From Oxalobacteraceae bacterium (GTDB lineage: Bacteria > Pseudomonadota > Gammaproteobacteria > Burkholderiales > Burkholderiaceae_D), in assembly GCA_027490465.1 (NCBI GenBank), contig JAIXXZ010000014.1:1-38909 (forward strand): a stretch of DNA of 38,909 bases. Direction: 5' to 3'. The notes beneath the pieces are model-generated. The model made no database searches and had not been told where the DNA came from. It worked only from the letters and a program-made list of their open reading frames with translations. A program made the translations under genes and the position numbers. Below, piece by piece: positions 1 to 9,173 of the stretch (positions within the stretch are counted from its first letter, which is position 1; the number at the start of each line of letters is the position of its first letter).

Positions 1-16
1 ATGTTAATCAAGTCGG

Positions 17-103
17 TGGTGCGAGGAGGGGGACTCGAACCCCCACACCATTGCTGGCGTCAGGACCTAAACCTGGTGCGTCTACCAATTTCGCCATCCT
101 CGC
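17..103 (-). tRNA. tRNA-Leu, anticodon TAG
   Basis: Read on the minus strand, the acceptor arm GCGAGGA pairs with TCCTCGC, followed by A and an encoded CCA. The anticodon stem-loop CCAGG-TTTAGGT-CCTG gives anticodon TAG, which reads CUN leucine codons. A long variable arm, typical of class II tRNAs, precedes the T-arm with GGTTCGAGTCC. Total length is 87 nt including CCA. It lies downstream of the RND operon on the same strand but is separated from it by a strong terminator, so it is probably transcribed on its own. Confidence 0.96.
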
Positions 104-127
104 CGCACAGTGCTCATCACTCGTTAC

Positions 128-167
128 AAAAAAGCAAAGGGCGACCAAGTGTCAAAAGCGGTCGCCC
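128..167 (-). terminator. Rho-independent terminator of the RND efflux operon
   Basis: On the minus strand, GGGCGACC and GGTCGCCC form a perfect 8-bp stem with a 13-nt loop, followed by TTTGCTTTTTT. It lies about 90 nt after the RND permease stop codon and just before the tRNA-Leu gene, so it separates the two transcripts. Confidence 0.85.
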
Positions 168-255
168 TGCATGGCCATTGTGGTGGCTGTTTGACTTCAA
201 CCGCGGATTTTACTGGAAATTGCCCTCATTCGCCCCGGTTTTTGCCCCTGCCCCA

Positions 256-3200
256 TCAGACGGGCCGCCGCACCCGGAACCAGGCGGCGTACAGCGCTGG
301 CAGGAACAGCAGCGTCAGTACCGTGGCAACGATCAAGCCACCCATGATGGCCACGGCCATCGGCCCCCAAAACACTGACCCCGAGAGCGGAATCATCGCC
401 AATACGGCAGTAGCAGCGGTGAGCATGATGGGGCGCGCCCTTCGCACTGAGGAGTTGACGATCGCATCCCAAGCCGGCATACCGGCGGCGATATCCTGTT
501 CGATCTGGTCGACCAGAATCACCGAATTACGAATGATCATTCCAAACAACGCGATCACCCCAAGCTGAGCCACAAATCCAAAAGGACGCTGCAATATCAG
601 CAGCGCCATCGCGGCGCCAGCGACCCCGAGTGGACCGGTGAGAAATACCAGTACCGCCCGCGAAAAACTATGAAGCTGAAGCATCAGCAGGGTAAAAACG
701 ATGAAAATCACCAGCGGCACGTTGGCGGCGATAGATTCTTGCGCTTTGCCGCTCTCTTCGATCGCACCAGCGAGCTGAATCTTGTAACCCGGCGGCAAAG
801 TCGCACGAAGCTTGTCGAGCAAAGGATCAATTTGCATAGAGACTGTCAGGCCCTGGATGCCATCAACCACGTCTGACTGCACCGTAATTGCCCATTCGCG
901 ACGTTCACGCCACACCAGCCCCGGCTCCCAGACAAATCGGGGTGTGGCCAGTTGCGACAGAGGTACAGCACGGCCACCTGCCAAGGGAATGCTCGCATTA
1001 GACAGCGCAGTCACGGTTGCTCGCTCATCTACCGGTTGCCGTATGACGATGTCGATGAGTTTGTCACCATCGCGAAACTGACCGATGGTACTGCCCGACA
1101 AAATCGTATTTGCGGCCTGCATCACGATTTGTGAGCTCACGCCGAGGGCGCGGAGCTTGTCCTGGTCCAGATCAATGCGCAGCACCTTGACTGACTCATT
1201 CCAATCGTCATTCACGCCAATCGCGTTGGGATTGGTTAGCATGACTTGCTTAACCTGATCGGCAATCGCGCGAACCTTTGCTACTTCAAGACCCGTAACG
1301 CGAAATTGGACAGGATAGGTAACGGGCGGACCGTTGGGCAGTAGCTTCACCCGCCCCCGAACCTCGGGAAAATCATGCTTGAAAAGATCCATGATTTTTT
1401 GACGAAGCAGCGTCCTGGATTGGGTGTCTTTTGGCAGAACCACCACATGAGCGACATTCGTTTGCGGAAAAATCTGATCCAGCGGCAAATAAAAGCGCGG
1501 ACTGCCTCTGCCAACGTAGGCTGTCACCGATTCTACGCCCGGTTGGTTAAACATCAGTTTTTCGAATTTTTTCGCCTGCGCCTCCGTCGCTTGGTAGGAA
1601 GACCCCTCGGGCAGCCAAAGTTCTACCATCAACTCAAGCCGGCTGGAGTCGGGGAAAAACTGCTGCTCAATAAAGCGAAAGCCGAAGACGCCGAGAAAAA
1701 AACCTGCCAAGGTCAAGACAATTGTGGTCTTGCGCCACTCCACGCACCAGCCTACGGTACGCTTCAGGCGCAAGTAAAAGGGCGTATCAAAAAGCTCGTG
1801 GTGTCCATCCGCTTTCGCAGCCGGCTTGACTTTCAGAAGGAGCACGCCGAGATAGGGTGTGAAAAGTACCGCAACAAACCAGGAAATCAGTAGCGCAATC
1901 GCATTTACCGAAAACATGGAAAACGTATATTCACCGGCTGCCGACTTCGCAAAACCGATAGGCAGGAAGCCCGCTGCAGTAATCAACGTGCCGGTCAGCA
2001 TGGGCATTGCGGTCGAGGTGTAGGCAAAGGTGGCCGCATCAAATCGCGACAATCCCTCTTCCATTTTTCTCACAATCATTTCAACGGCAATGATGGCGTC
2101 ATCGACTAATAAGCCTAGCGCGATAATCAACGCACCCAGCGAAATCTTGTGCAGATCAATGCCAAAAATACGCATGGCAAGAAACGTCGCCGCCAGCACC
2201 AAAGGAATCGTCAGGGCCACGACAAGACCAGGCCGCACATCGATACGCCAGGGGTTGGTATGCAAGCCAAGTGAAATAAAGCTCACCGCCAGCACAATGA
2301 GTATTGCCTCAACCAGCACTGTCAAAAACTCATTAACCGATGAACTGACAGCTCTGGGTTGGTCGGCGACGCGCTCCAATTCAATACCAATAGGCAGCTT
2401 TGCCTTCAATTGAGATGCCATCGCATCCAGACTCCTGCCGAGCGCGATGATATCGCCGCCCTTTTCCATCGACACACCCAGACCAATCACTTCTTTACCA
2501 TTGAAACGCATTTTGTCCCGCGGGGGATCGATATAGGCGCGCGTTACGGTCGCAAAATCTCCGAGCCGGAAGCTGTTCCCGTTCGCGCGCAAAGGCATAT
2601 CCTCGAAATCTTTGACTGTCTTTAAAGCACCCGAGACGCGCACTTGAAGATTATCGCTAGGCGTCACCAATATCCCGCTGCTTTCGACGGAGTTCTGTGT
2701 ATTGATTTGCGAAACAATACTCTCGAAAGGAATACCCAGCTTGGCGAATTTTTTGGAAGAAAATTCAATAAAAATTTTCTCGTCCTGCACGCCGTACAAC
2801 TCCACTTTAGAAACTGTCGGGACAGACAATAATTGCTGACGTACGAAATCTGCGTAGTCCTTTACTTCAGCATAAGAAAAACCGTCACCGTGCAGTGCGA
2901 AAATGGAGCCGTAGGTATCACCCAATTCATCGATGAAAACCGGTCCCTGAACACCTGCTGGCAGGGATGAACGTATGTCGCCGATTTTTTTTCGCACCTG
3001 ATACCAAGCGGGCGGGACTTCGTCAGGCGGCGTTGATTGTCGCAGCTCGATAATGATCAGGGTTTCACCGGGCTTGGAGTAACTGCGAATTTTGTCGATA
3101 TAGGGAGTTTCTTGCAGCTTTTTCTCAAGCTTGTCGGTGACTTGTTCCGCCATTTGCAGTGCACTGGCGCCAGGCCAGTAGGCACGAATTGCCATCTGCC

Positions 3201-3339
3201 TGAAGGTAAAGGGGGGATCCTCGTCCTGCCCCAGATTTCCGTAACTAAAGATACCCCCCAGAAGAAGCACTGCCATCAGGTACCGGATCAATGGCACGTG
3301 CTCCAGCGCCCAGCGCGAGAGGTTAAAGCGATCCCTCAT
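256..3339 (-). CDS. RND efflux transporter inner-membrane permease
   Basis: 1027 aa, the usual length for an AcrB/HAE1-type permease. Such proteins use the proton gradient to drive drugs or other small molecules through a tripartite pump. A first membrane helix at about residues 18-35 is followed by a large periplasmic porter domain with the family's N-terminal pattern (GQDEDPPFTFRQM, WPGASALQMAEQVT). The TM4 proton-relay pair is visible in GLLVDDAIIAVEMI, and a second set of helices fills the C-terminal third. Its start overlaps the stop of the upstream adaptor gene by 4 nt, so the two are co-translated. No TolC-like outer membrane gene is adjacent, so the pump probably borrows one from elsewhere. 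The substrate cannot be told. The absence of HME-type metal signatures is my reading only. Confidence 0.93.
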   Translation of the reverse strand: MRDRFNLSRWALEHVPLIRYLMAVLLLGGIFSYGNLGQDEDPPFTFRQMAIRAYWPGASALQMAEQVTDKLEKKLQETPYIDKIRSYSKPGETLIIIELRQSTPPDEVPPAWYQVRKKIGDIRSSLPAGVQGPVFIDELGDTYGSIFALHGDGFSYAEVKDYADFVRQQLLSVPTVSKVELYGVQDEKIFIEFSSKKFAKLGIPFESIVSQINTQNSVESSGILVTPSDNLQVRVSGALKTVKDFEDMPLRANGNSFRLGDFATVTRAYIDPPRDKMRFNGKEVIGLGVSMEKGGDIIALGRSLDAMASQLKAKLPIGIELERVADQPRAVSSSVNEFLTVLVEAILIVLAVSFISLGLHTNPWRIDVRPGLVVALTIPLVLAATFLAMRIFGIDLHKISLGALIIALGLLVDDAIIAVEMIVRKMEEGLSRFDAATFAYTSTAMPMLTGTLITAAGFLPIGFAKSAAGEYTFSMFSVNAIALLISWFVAVLFTPYLGVLLLKVKPAAKADGHHELFDTPFYLRLKRTVGWCVEWRKTTIVLTLAGFFLGVFGFRFIEQQFFPDSSRLELMVELWLPEGSSYQATEAQAKKFEKLMFNQPGVESVTAYVGRGSPRFYLPLDQIFPQTNVAHVVVLPKDTQSRTLLRQKIMDLFKHDFPEVRGRVKLLPNGPPVTYPVQFRVTGLEVAKVRAIADQVKQVMLTNPNAIGVNDDWNESVKVLRIDLDQDKLRALGVSSQIVMQAANTILSGSTIGQFRDGDKLIDIVIRQPVDERATVTALSNASIPLAGGRAVPLSQLATPRFVWEPGLVWRERREWAITVQSDVVDGIQGLTVSMQIDPLLDKLRATLPPGYKIQLAGAIEESGKAQESIAANVPLVIFIVFTLLMLQLHSFSRAVLVFLTGPLGVAGAAMALLILQRPFGFVAQLGVIALFGMIIRNSVILVDQIEQDIAAGMPAWDAIVNSSVRRARPIMLTAATAVLAMIPLSGSVFWGPMAVAIMGGLIVATVLTLLFLPALYAAWFRVRRPV

Positions 3340-4475
3340 CGGGTCGCTCCGGACGTAGACGCTTCACCCATGTCAGCGAGCACACTGACTTTCTGCCCCT
3401 CGCGAAGTTGATTGACTCCTGCCGTGACCACGGCCTGGCCGGGGTTTAAACCGGAGAGAATCATGACCTCATTGCCAATCGCCCCGGCGACCTCGACCGA
3501 CGCGAGTTTTACTGAGCCGTTCTCGACTAACCAGACAGCAGTTTTATCCCGATGATTAAACAAGGCCGTCAAAGGCAATCGTATACCCGGTGGCGTTTCG
3601 GTCGAAAACGACACCATCGCTGTCATACCCAGCCTGATCTCGCTACTCGCTTTGGGTATCGAGATCTTCGCAGTAAACGTACGCGTCGCAGGATCCGCCA
3701 TTGGCGACAGCTCGCGCAAACGACCCTCGAGCTCCAGTTCTGGATTTGCCCAGGTACGTACCGTTAACGCAGACACGCGCTTTAATGTTCCTACCTGATC
3801 CTCAGGAATGCTGACCCGGACTTCTGTCTCACTGGTACGGGCAAGACGAACTACGGGTATCCCTGCCGCCACCACTTGCCCCACCTCGGCGCCAAGCGAA
3901 GTGACGACGCCATCCGCATCCGCGACGAGGCTCGTGTAGCTGCTCTGATTGGCCTGAACTCTGAGGCCAACTGTCGCCTGTTCGTGATTGGCGAGTGCCG
4001 CCTTGTAGGCGGCCTCTTTAGCATCAAGCAATGCCTGACTCACAAAGTTTTTCTGCCTCAGTTCTCGGTAGCGGTTGAGTTCGGCTTGGGCAAGCGAAAG
4101 TGAGCTGTCTGCCGCACTCACAGAAGCCTTTGCCTGCGCCTGTCCCAGTTGAAAATCGGTCGCGTCGAGCTGCATCAGTACCTGGCCCCGCTTCACCACC
4201 GTGCCCACCTCGACCCGTCGCGCAATGACCTTGCCGCCCACCCTGAACCCCAGCTGTGATTCGTAGCGCGGCTGCACTTCTCCTGCCAGCTCGACCTGAG
4301 TTTTTGCACCGGAAGGCGCCACCACCAGCACCCGTACGGGTCGAACATCCTCGGTTTTTGCCGGTTTTTCCGTGCATGCCGCGAGCAACAACAAACTGCC
4401 GAACAGTTGGATGGAAATCAGTAATCTCGCGCCTGCTACGAGATTGAGTTGATTCTTCGGAAAAGGGAGTGTCAC
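3336..4475 (-). CDS. RND efflux periplasmic adaptor lipoprotein
   Basis: 379 aa membrane-fusion protein. It links the RND permease to an outer-membrane channel. The N-terminus has a hydrophobic stretch ending in a lipobox, LLLLAAC, so Cys34 is the probable lipidated residue. This is followed by lipoyl/barrel-sandwich halves (GGKVIARRVEVGTVVKRGQV and a matching second half near GADGVVTSLGAEVGQVV-like sequence) flanking a helical hairpin rich in Ala, Gln and Leu. The start codon is GTG at 4473-4475, preceded by AAGGA at good spacing; no in-frame ATG lies nearby. It is first gene of the two-gene operon and overlaps the permease gene by 4 nt. It is divergent from hpnC, with a shared 130-nt region. 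Confidence 0.92.
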   Translation of the reverse strand: MTLPFPKNQLNLVAGARLLISIQLFGSLLLLAACTEKPAKTEDVRPVRVLVVAPSGAKTQVELAGEVQPRYESQLGFRVGGKVIARRVEVGTVVKRGQVLMQLDATDFQLGQAQAKASVSAADSSLSLAQAELNRYRELRQKNFVSQALLDAKEAAYKAALANHEQATVGLRVQANQSSYTSLVADADGVVTSLGAEVGQVVAAGIPVVRLARTSETEVRVSIPEDQVGTLKRVSALTVRTWANPELELEGRLRELSPMADPATRTFTAKISIPKASSEIRLGMTAMVSFSTETPPGIRLPLTALFNHRDKTAVWLVENGSVKLASVEVAGAIGNEVMILSGLNPGQAVVTAGVNQLREGQKVSVLADMGEASTSGATR

Positions 4476-4526
4476 GGATTTTCCTTTACTATTCGGGCAG
4501 ACATTGCACCGGCGCTTGCTGCTTGG

Positions 4527-4546
4527 GCCGCCGATGGCGGCTTTTT
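4527..4546 (+). terminator. Orphan plus-strand terminator-like hairpin upstream of hpnC
   Basis: GCCGCC-GAT-GGCGGC is a perfect 6-bp stem with a 3-nt loop followed at once by TTTTT. It fits a Rho-independent terminator on the plus strand only; the other strand has no T-run. There is no plus-strand gene to its left: it lies inside the divergent region between the RND adaptor and hpnC. It could be the end of a short RNA, an attenuator in a long hpnC leader, or a barrier to read-through. Confidence 0.55.
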
Positions 4547-4632
4547 AAATTACTGACTCAAAAGTAAGTAATTATAGCGAATGAATTTTCTGCAATGTCG
4601 CTTGTTCAATGCGTCCTCCAAGCACCTCCTTG

Positions 4633-5448
4633 ATGCCCAACGCACACTACGAAAACTTCCCGGTCGCCTCGCCACTGTTGCCGCAAGCGATGCGGGCCCC
4701 GGTGCGGGTGATCTATGCCTTCGCCCGCAGCGCCGATGATCTGGCTGACGAAGGTGAGGCGCCGCCGGAAGAGCGCATCGCTGCTCTGATGGCCTACGAA
4801 GCAGAGCTGGACCGGATCGACCGCGGTCAGCAGCCTGAATCCCCTCTTTTTGCACAAGTCGCAGCAACGCTTGCCACACACCAGCTGGAGACGCATTACC
4901 TGCGCGAGCTTCTGTCGGCGTTTCGGCAGGATGTCCGCCAAACTCGTTATGCGAGTTTTCATGAATTGCTGGATTACTGTCGTCGCTCTGCGAACCCGGT
5001 GGGTCGCATCATGCTCAGCCTTTTCGGAGACACAACGCCAAGCGCATTTCAGCAAAGCGATGCCATTTGCAGTGCACTGCAAATCATTAATTTTCTGCAG
5101 GACGTTGCCATCGACTGGGATAAAGCGCGCGTGTACCTGCCCCAGGAAGACTTGCAGCGCTTCGGTGTCAGCGAAGAACAGATTGCCGCGCAGCGCGTCG
5201 ACGATCGCTGGAGAGCATTGATGGCCTTTGAAGTTCAGCGCGCACGCGTAATCATGCTGGACGGTGCACCGCTGGCCTTGCAGATTCGCGGCCGCCTGGG
5301 TTGGGAACTGCGCCTCATCGTACAGGGTGGGCTGCGTATCCTCGAGAAAATTGAAGACGTCGGTTACGATGTCTTCCGTGCGCGACCCACGCTGAAAAAG
5401 AGTGACTGGCTGCTGATATTCTGGCGAGCCCTGCGCTTCGCCCGATAA
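4633..5448 (+). CDS. hpnC: Squalene synthase HpnC (hydroxysqualene-forming step)
   Basis: 271 aa from ATG 4633, giving the family's typical opening MPNAHYENFPVAS; an in-frame ATG at 4609 would add 8 residues, and neither has a clear ribosome site. It is a trans-isoprenyl diphosphate synthase of the squalene/phytoene fold. The first aspartate-rich motif is SADDLADE and the second is NFLQDVAIDWDKARVYLPQED, both Mg-diphosphate binding. In the HpnCDE route, HpnD joins two farnesyl diphosphates to presqualene diphosphate, HpnC converts that to hydroxysqualene, and HpnE reduces it to squalene. The gene order hpnC-hpnD-hpnE is the standard one, which supports assigning C and D to these paralogues. 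Confidence 0.9.
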   Translation: MPNAHYENFPVASPLLPQAMRAPVRVIYAFARSADDLADEGEAPPEERIAALMAYEAELDRIDRGQQPESPLFAQVAATLATHQLETHYLRELLSAFRQDVRQTRYASFHELLDYCRRSANPVGRIMLSLFGDTTPSAFQQSDAICSALQIINFLQDVAIDWDKARVYLPQEDLQRFGVSEEQIAAQRVDDRWRALMAFEVQRARVIMLDGAPLALQIRGRLGWELRLIVQGGLRILEKIEDVGYDVFRARPTLKKSDWLLIFWRALRFAR

Positions 5449-5490
5449 ATTGCGGTACTCCTTAAAAAAACGACGCATTCAGCTCACAGC

Positions 5491-6324
5491 ATGACTCCCG
5501 AAGACTACTGCCAGCAAAAAGCCGCTCAGAGCGGCTCGAGTTTTTACTACAGCTTTCTTTTCCTGCCGCCACCGCGCCGACAGGCCATCACCGCTTTGTA
5601 TGCATTCTGTCGTGAAGTCGATGATGTGGTCGACGAAACCAGCGATCCTGCTCTGGCGCAGACCACGCTCGCATGGTGGCGCAAAGAGGTCGCGCACATG
5701 CTCGCCGGGCAGCCCAATCATCCGGTGACCCAGGCTCTGATGCCGCACCTGAAGACTTTCAACATTCAGGGAGAGCACCTGCTTGCTGTCATTGACGGTA
5801 TGGAGATGGATCTGACCCAAACGCGCTATCTCGATTTTGTCGCGCTGGAGCGCTACTGCTGGCATGTCGCCAGTGTCGTGGGCATCATGTCTGCGAGCAT
5901 CTTTGGCTACACCGATCCGCGCACGCTGCAATATGCAGAGAAACTCGGTCTGGCCTTCCAACTCACCAACATCATTCGTGATGTCGGTGAAGATGCGCGC
6001 CGTGGTCGCATCTATCTGCCGATATCCGAGTTGCAGGCGCACCAGGTACCTGCCTCAGAACTGCTCAATGCCACCCACAGCGATCGCTTTGTTGAACTGA
6101 TGCGCTTTCAGACCCGGCGCGCGCAGGGGCTGTATGACGAAGCAATGGCGCTGTTGCCGGCAGCCGACCGCCGCGCGCAGCGAGCCGGTCTGATCATGGC
6201 AGCGATTTATCGCGCGGTGCTTGATGAAATCGAGCGGGATGGCTTTCGGGTGCTTGAACACAAAATCTCGCTCACGCCGCTGCGCAAACTCTGGCTAGCC
6301 TGGAAAACCTGGGTCAAAGGCTGA
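5491..6324 (+). CDS. hpnD: Presqualene diphosphate synthase HpnD
   Basis: 277 aa. It belongs to the squalene/phytoene synthase family and is predicted to condense two farnesyl diphosphates to presqualene diphosphate, the entry reaction to hopanoid-type squalene. The two aspartate-rich motifs are EVDDVVDE (about residues 41-48) and NIIRDVGEDARRGRIYLP (about 156-173), the second diagnostic of HpnD/phytoene synthase-like enzymes. It starts 42 nt after hpnC and its TGA shares one base with the ATG of hpnE, so translation is coupled. It could in principle be annotated as phytoene synthase; the flanking hpnC and hpnE argue against that. Confidence 0.92.
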   Translation: MTPEDYCQQKAAQSGSSFYYSFLFLPPPRRQAITALYAFCREVDDVVDETSDPALAQTTLAWWRKEVAHMLAGQPNHPVTQALMPHLKTFNIQGEHLLAVIDGMEMDLTQTRYLDFVALERYCWHVASVVGIMSASIFGYTDPRTLQYAEKLGLAFQLTNIIRDVGEDARRGRIYLPISELQAHQVPASELLNATHSDRFVELMRFQTRRAQGLYDEAMALLPAADRRAQRAGLIMAAIYRAVLDEIERDGFRVLEHKISLTPLRKLWLAWKTWVKG

Positions 6325-7652
6325 TGCGCAAGCCCACAGTCGCCGTCATCGGCGCCGGCTGGGCTGGCTGTGCAGCCGCGGTTGAACTGACACGGCGTGG
6401 CGCCCAAGTCATTCTGCTCGAAGCTTCACGCACCATGGGCGGCAGAGCGCGTCGGGTCGAGCATCAGGGCACCACCCTCGACAATGGTCAGCACATACTG
6501 CTCGGCGCCTACAGCGACACACTCCACCTGATGCAAACCGTCGGTGTTCGTTCTTCCGAGGCACTGCTGCGACTGCCATTGCAAATGCGTTATCCCGCAA
6601 ACAGCGGCGGCATGGATCTGCGCGCGCCCCGTCTTCCCGCGCCGTTGCATATGGCCTGGGCTGTGCTGCGCGCCAAAGGTCTGACGATCGCTGACAAACT
6701 CGCACTCGCGCGATTTTCTTCTGCTGCACGATGGATGCAATGGCAGCTCAATACCGATTGCTCGGTTACCGAGTTGCTCGAGCGATTTGATCAAACCGAG
6801 CGTCTGTTTCGATTAATGTGGCGACCGCTCTGCATTGCGGCGCTCAACACACCACCCGAGCGCGCATCTGCCGCTGTATTTTTGAATGTGCTGCGCGACA
6901 GTCTTGGCGCACACCGCAGCGCGTCCGACATGCTCATTCCCGGGCGGGATTTGTCATCGCTCTTTCCGGACGCTGCCGTGTCTTATGTCGAACATCACGG
7001 CGGTCACGCACACGCCGGAACACAAGTACGCTCCGTCATACGCACCGAGAAAGGCTGGCGGGTGCATGCGGACAATCTGGATCTGGAAGTCGATGCCGTG
7101 GTCCTGTCGACGCCACCCGCGCAGGCGAGCACGCTGCTGACAGACTTGATACCAGCGCTGGCCGAATCGCTGCAAATGACTTATGAGCCGATCACCACCT
7201 GTTATTTGCAATACGCACCTGCACTGAAACTGCCGGCTGTTTTTTATGCGCTGCAAGACGATCCGGAAAAACACCGCTGGGCCCAATTCATTTTTGATCG
7301 TGGACAGCTCGATGCTTCTCAATCAGGTCTGATGGCGGTGGTCATCAGCGCATCAAGCGAGGCAATCGCGCAGGGAAATGAAGCGCTGCTAGCAGAAGTC
7401 CTGCTTCAAATCGCTGCCGATCTGGACATGCCTGCTCTGCTCAATCCTCAATGGCACCGCATCATCAGCGAGAAGCGCGCGACTTTTGCCTGCACGCCGA
7501 ATCTGCACAGACCGAAGAATGACACGGGATTGAAAGGCTTGTTTCTTGCCGGCGACTATACGGCGAGTGACTATCCCGCGACGCTGGAGGGCGCAGTACG
7601 CAGCGGACGCGAGGCCGCACGCCAGCTGATGCTGCAGTCAGAGGAAGGCTAA
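6324..7652 (+). CDS. hpnE: Hydroxysqualene dehydroxylase HpnE
   Basis: 442 aa FAD-dependent amine-oxidase/phytoene-desaturase-fold enzyme, the last step to squalene. The N-terminal Rossmann motif VAVIGAGWAGCAAAVELTRR is followed by the acidic ribose-binding residue in LLEAS. A second FAD motif near the C-terminus reads GLFLAGDYTASDYPATLEGA, and GGRARR (about residues 38-43) fits the family. It overlaps hpnD by one base. The TAA stop at 7650-7652 spans the left edge of a dispersed repeat (7651-7785), so the exact C-terminus may have been set by that insertion. No squalene-hopene cyclase gene follows in this window, which is unusual for hpn operons but common when the cyclase is at another locus. 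Confidence 0.92.
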   Translation: MRKPTVAVIGAGWAGCAAAVELTRRGAQVILLEASRTMGGRARRVEHQGTTLDNGQHILLGAYSDTLHLMQTVGVRSSEALLRLPLQMRYPANSGGMDLRAPRLPAPLHMAWAVLRAKGLTIADKLALARFSSAARWMQWQLNTDCSVTELLERFDQTERLFRLMWRPLCIAALNTPPERASAAVFLNVLRDSLGAHRSASDMLIPGRDLSSLFPDAAVSYVEHHGGHAHAGTQVRSVIRTEKGWRVHADNLDLEVDAVVLSTPPAQASTLLTDLIPALAESLQMTYEPITTCYLQYAPALKLPAVFYALQDDPEKHRWAQFIFDRGQLDASQSGLMAVVISASSEAIAQGNEALLAEVLLQIAADLDMPALLNPQWHRIISEKRATFACTPNLHRPKNDTGLKGLFLAGDYTASDYPATLEGAVRSGREAARQLMLQSEEG

Positions 7653-7785
7653 GGAAGCGCTGATTAAATAAATGCGGAAACTTTTGTGGCTAGATCAATG
7701 GCGCTAAGACTTTGATTTTATTGATCCACGCGTCGCACAGCTGCGCTGGCTCGCCATAAAACGTGGATTTATTCAGCGTCTCCCT
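7651..7785. repeat. Dispersed ~135 bp repeat with inverted ends, copy A
   Basis: This stretch aligns without gaps to the reverse complement of 11694-11828, with 108 of 135 positions identical by hand count. The ends are imperfect inverted repeats (AAGGA...GCTGATTAAA on the left; TTTATTCAGC...TCCCT on the right), and the symmetry continues inward for roughly 35 nt on each side. It fills the convergent junction between hpnE (plus) and radA (minus). The left end carries stops in several frames, and hpnE ends exactly at it. Non-coding MITE-like or repetitive extragenic element. I see no clear target duplication. Confidence 0.85.
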
Positions 7786-7800
7786 AACCGTATTTTTGTT

Positions 7801-9171
7801 CTAAGACAGCTCTCGAACCTTTGTCATTGCTTCATCAATCCGCTCGACACCAATCACCTGCAGACCTTCAATTTTCTGCTTGGGCAGATTGGCCTTGGGC
7901 ACCAGCGCTATCGAAAATCCCAGTTTGGCCGCTTCACGCAAACGCTCTTGTCCGCGTGGCGCTGGTCGAATTTCGCCGGCCAATCCAACTTCACCAAAGG
8001 TCACAAGACCACGCGGCAGCGGCTTGCTGCGCATGGATGACTGAATTGCCAGCAGTACCGCAAGATCGGCCGCTGGCTCGGTAATTTTCACGCCACCGAC
8101 GGCATTGATGAACACATCCTGATCAAACGCAGCCACGCCGGCGTGTCGGTGCAAGACGGCCAGCAGCATCGCCAGCCGATTCTGCTCCAGACCAACCGAC
8201 AAGCGTCGCGCATTGGGCACATGCGATGCATCCACTAGCGCCTGTATCTCCACTAACAGCGGCCGCGTGCCTTCCTGCGTGACCATCACGCAGGAACCCG
8301 GTACTTGTGCATCATGCTGCGAGAGGAAAAGTGCGGAAGGGTTGGAGACGCCCTTGAGTCCTTTGTCCGTCATCGCGAACACACCCAGCTCATTGACTGC
8401 GCCAAAACGGTTCTTGAAGGCGCGCACCAGCCGGAAGCTCGAATGCGTATCACCTTCAAAATACAAGACGGTATCCACAATGTGCTCAAGCACGCGCGGA
8501 CCCGCGAGCGCGCCCTCTTTGGTGACATGCCCGACCAGAATGATGGTCACGCCGGATTGTTTTGCGAATCGGGTGAGTTGCGCCGCGCACTCGCGCACCT
8601 GCGCCACCGACCCGGGCGCCGAGGTCAGCGCATCCGAAAACAGGGTCTGTATTGAATCGACGACCGCCACCTGCGGCTTCTGCTCAGTGAGGGTGGCAAT
8701 GATTTTTTCCAGCTGAATCTCGGCCTGCAAGTGCAAGTCACCCGCATCGATACCCAGACGTCGCGCGCGCAAGGCGACCTGGGCACCGGACTCTTCGCCG
8801 CTCACATACAGCGCTGATTTGATCCGCGACAGATTGGCCAGTGCCTGCAGCAGCAGCGTTGATTTGCCAATGCCCGGATCGCCGCCGATCAGAACGACCC
8901 CGCCCGGAACCAATCCGCCACCGAGCACCCGATCAAATTCTTCAATGCCGGTGCCAAAACGAGGAACGTCCTGCGCTTCGATATCGCTCAGACGCATGAC
9001 AGGCGCACCCTGTACCAGCCCCTGCGGCGGTCCCGCAAAGCGATTGGCTGCCGTTTCCACCACGCTTTCGACCATGGTGTTCCACTGCCCGCAAGCCGGA
9101 CATTGACCCGCCCATTTGCTGCTGGTACCACCGCACTCGGTGCAGGCGTACTGAGTTTTTGCTTTTGCCAT
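7801..9171 (-). CDS. radA: DNA repair protein RadA (Sms)
   Basis: 456 aa from the ATG giving MAKAKTQYACTECGG; upstream in-frame codons run into alr and were not used. RadA is a RecA-related ATPase/helicase that promotes branch migration during recombination. The N-terminal zinc finger has Cys10, Cys13, Cys24 and Cys27. Walker A is GGDPGIGKSTLL, Walker B lies at VAVVDSIQTLF, and the RadA-specific KNRFG motif is present. A Lon-protease-like C-terminal domain follows (about residues 290-450, with EPAADLAVLLAI and FGEVGLAGEIRP). It begins 2 nt after the alr stop codon, so alr and radA form an operon. Confidence 0.97.
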   Translation of the reverse strand: MAKAKTQYACTECGGTSSKWAGQCPACGQWNTMVESVVETAANRFAGPPQGLVQGAPVMRLSDIEAQDVPRFGTGIEEFDRVLGGGLVPGGVVLIGGDPGIGKSTLLLQALANLSRIKSALYVSGEESGAQVALRARRLGIDAGDLHLQAEIQLEKIIATLTEQKPQVAVVDSIQTLFSDALTSAPGSVAQVRECAAQLTRFAKQSGVTIILVGHVTKEGALAGPRVLEHIVDTVLYFEGDTHSSFRLVRAFKNRFGAVNELGVFAMTDKGLKGVSNPSALFLSQHDAQVPGSCVMVTQEGTRPLLVEIQALVDASHVPNARRLSVGLEQNRLAMLLAVLHRHAGVAAFDQDVFINAVGGVKITEPAADLAVLLAIQSSMRSKPLPRGLVTFGEVGLAGEIRPAPRGQERLREAAKLGFSIALVPKANLPKQKIEGLQVIGVERIDEAMTKVRELS

Positions 9172-9173
9172 GA

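Noticed and set aside
4606-5478. 290-codon open frame antisense to hpnC
   Set aside because: It mirrors hpnC, has no protein-family features, and the plus strand has both aspartate-rich motifs of a real enzyme.
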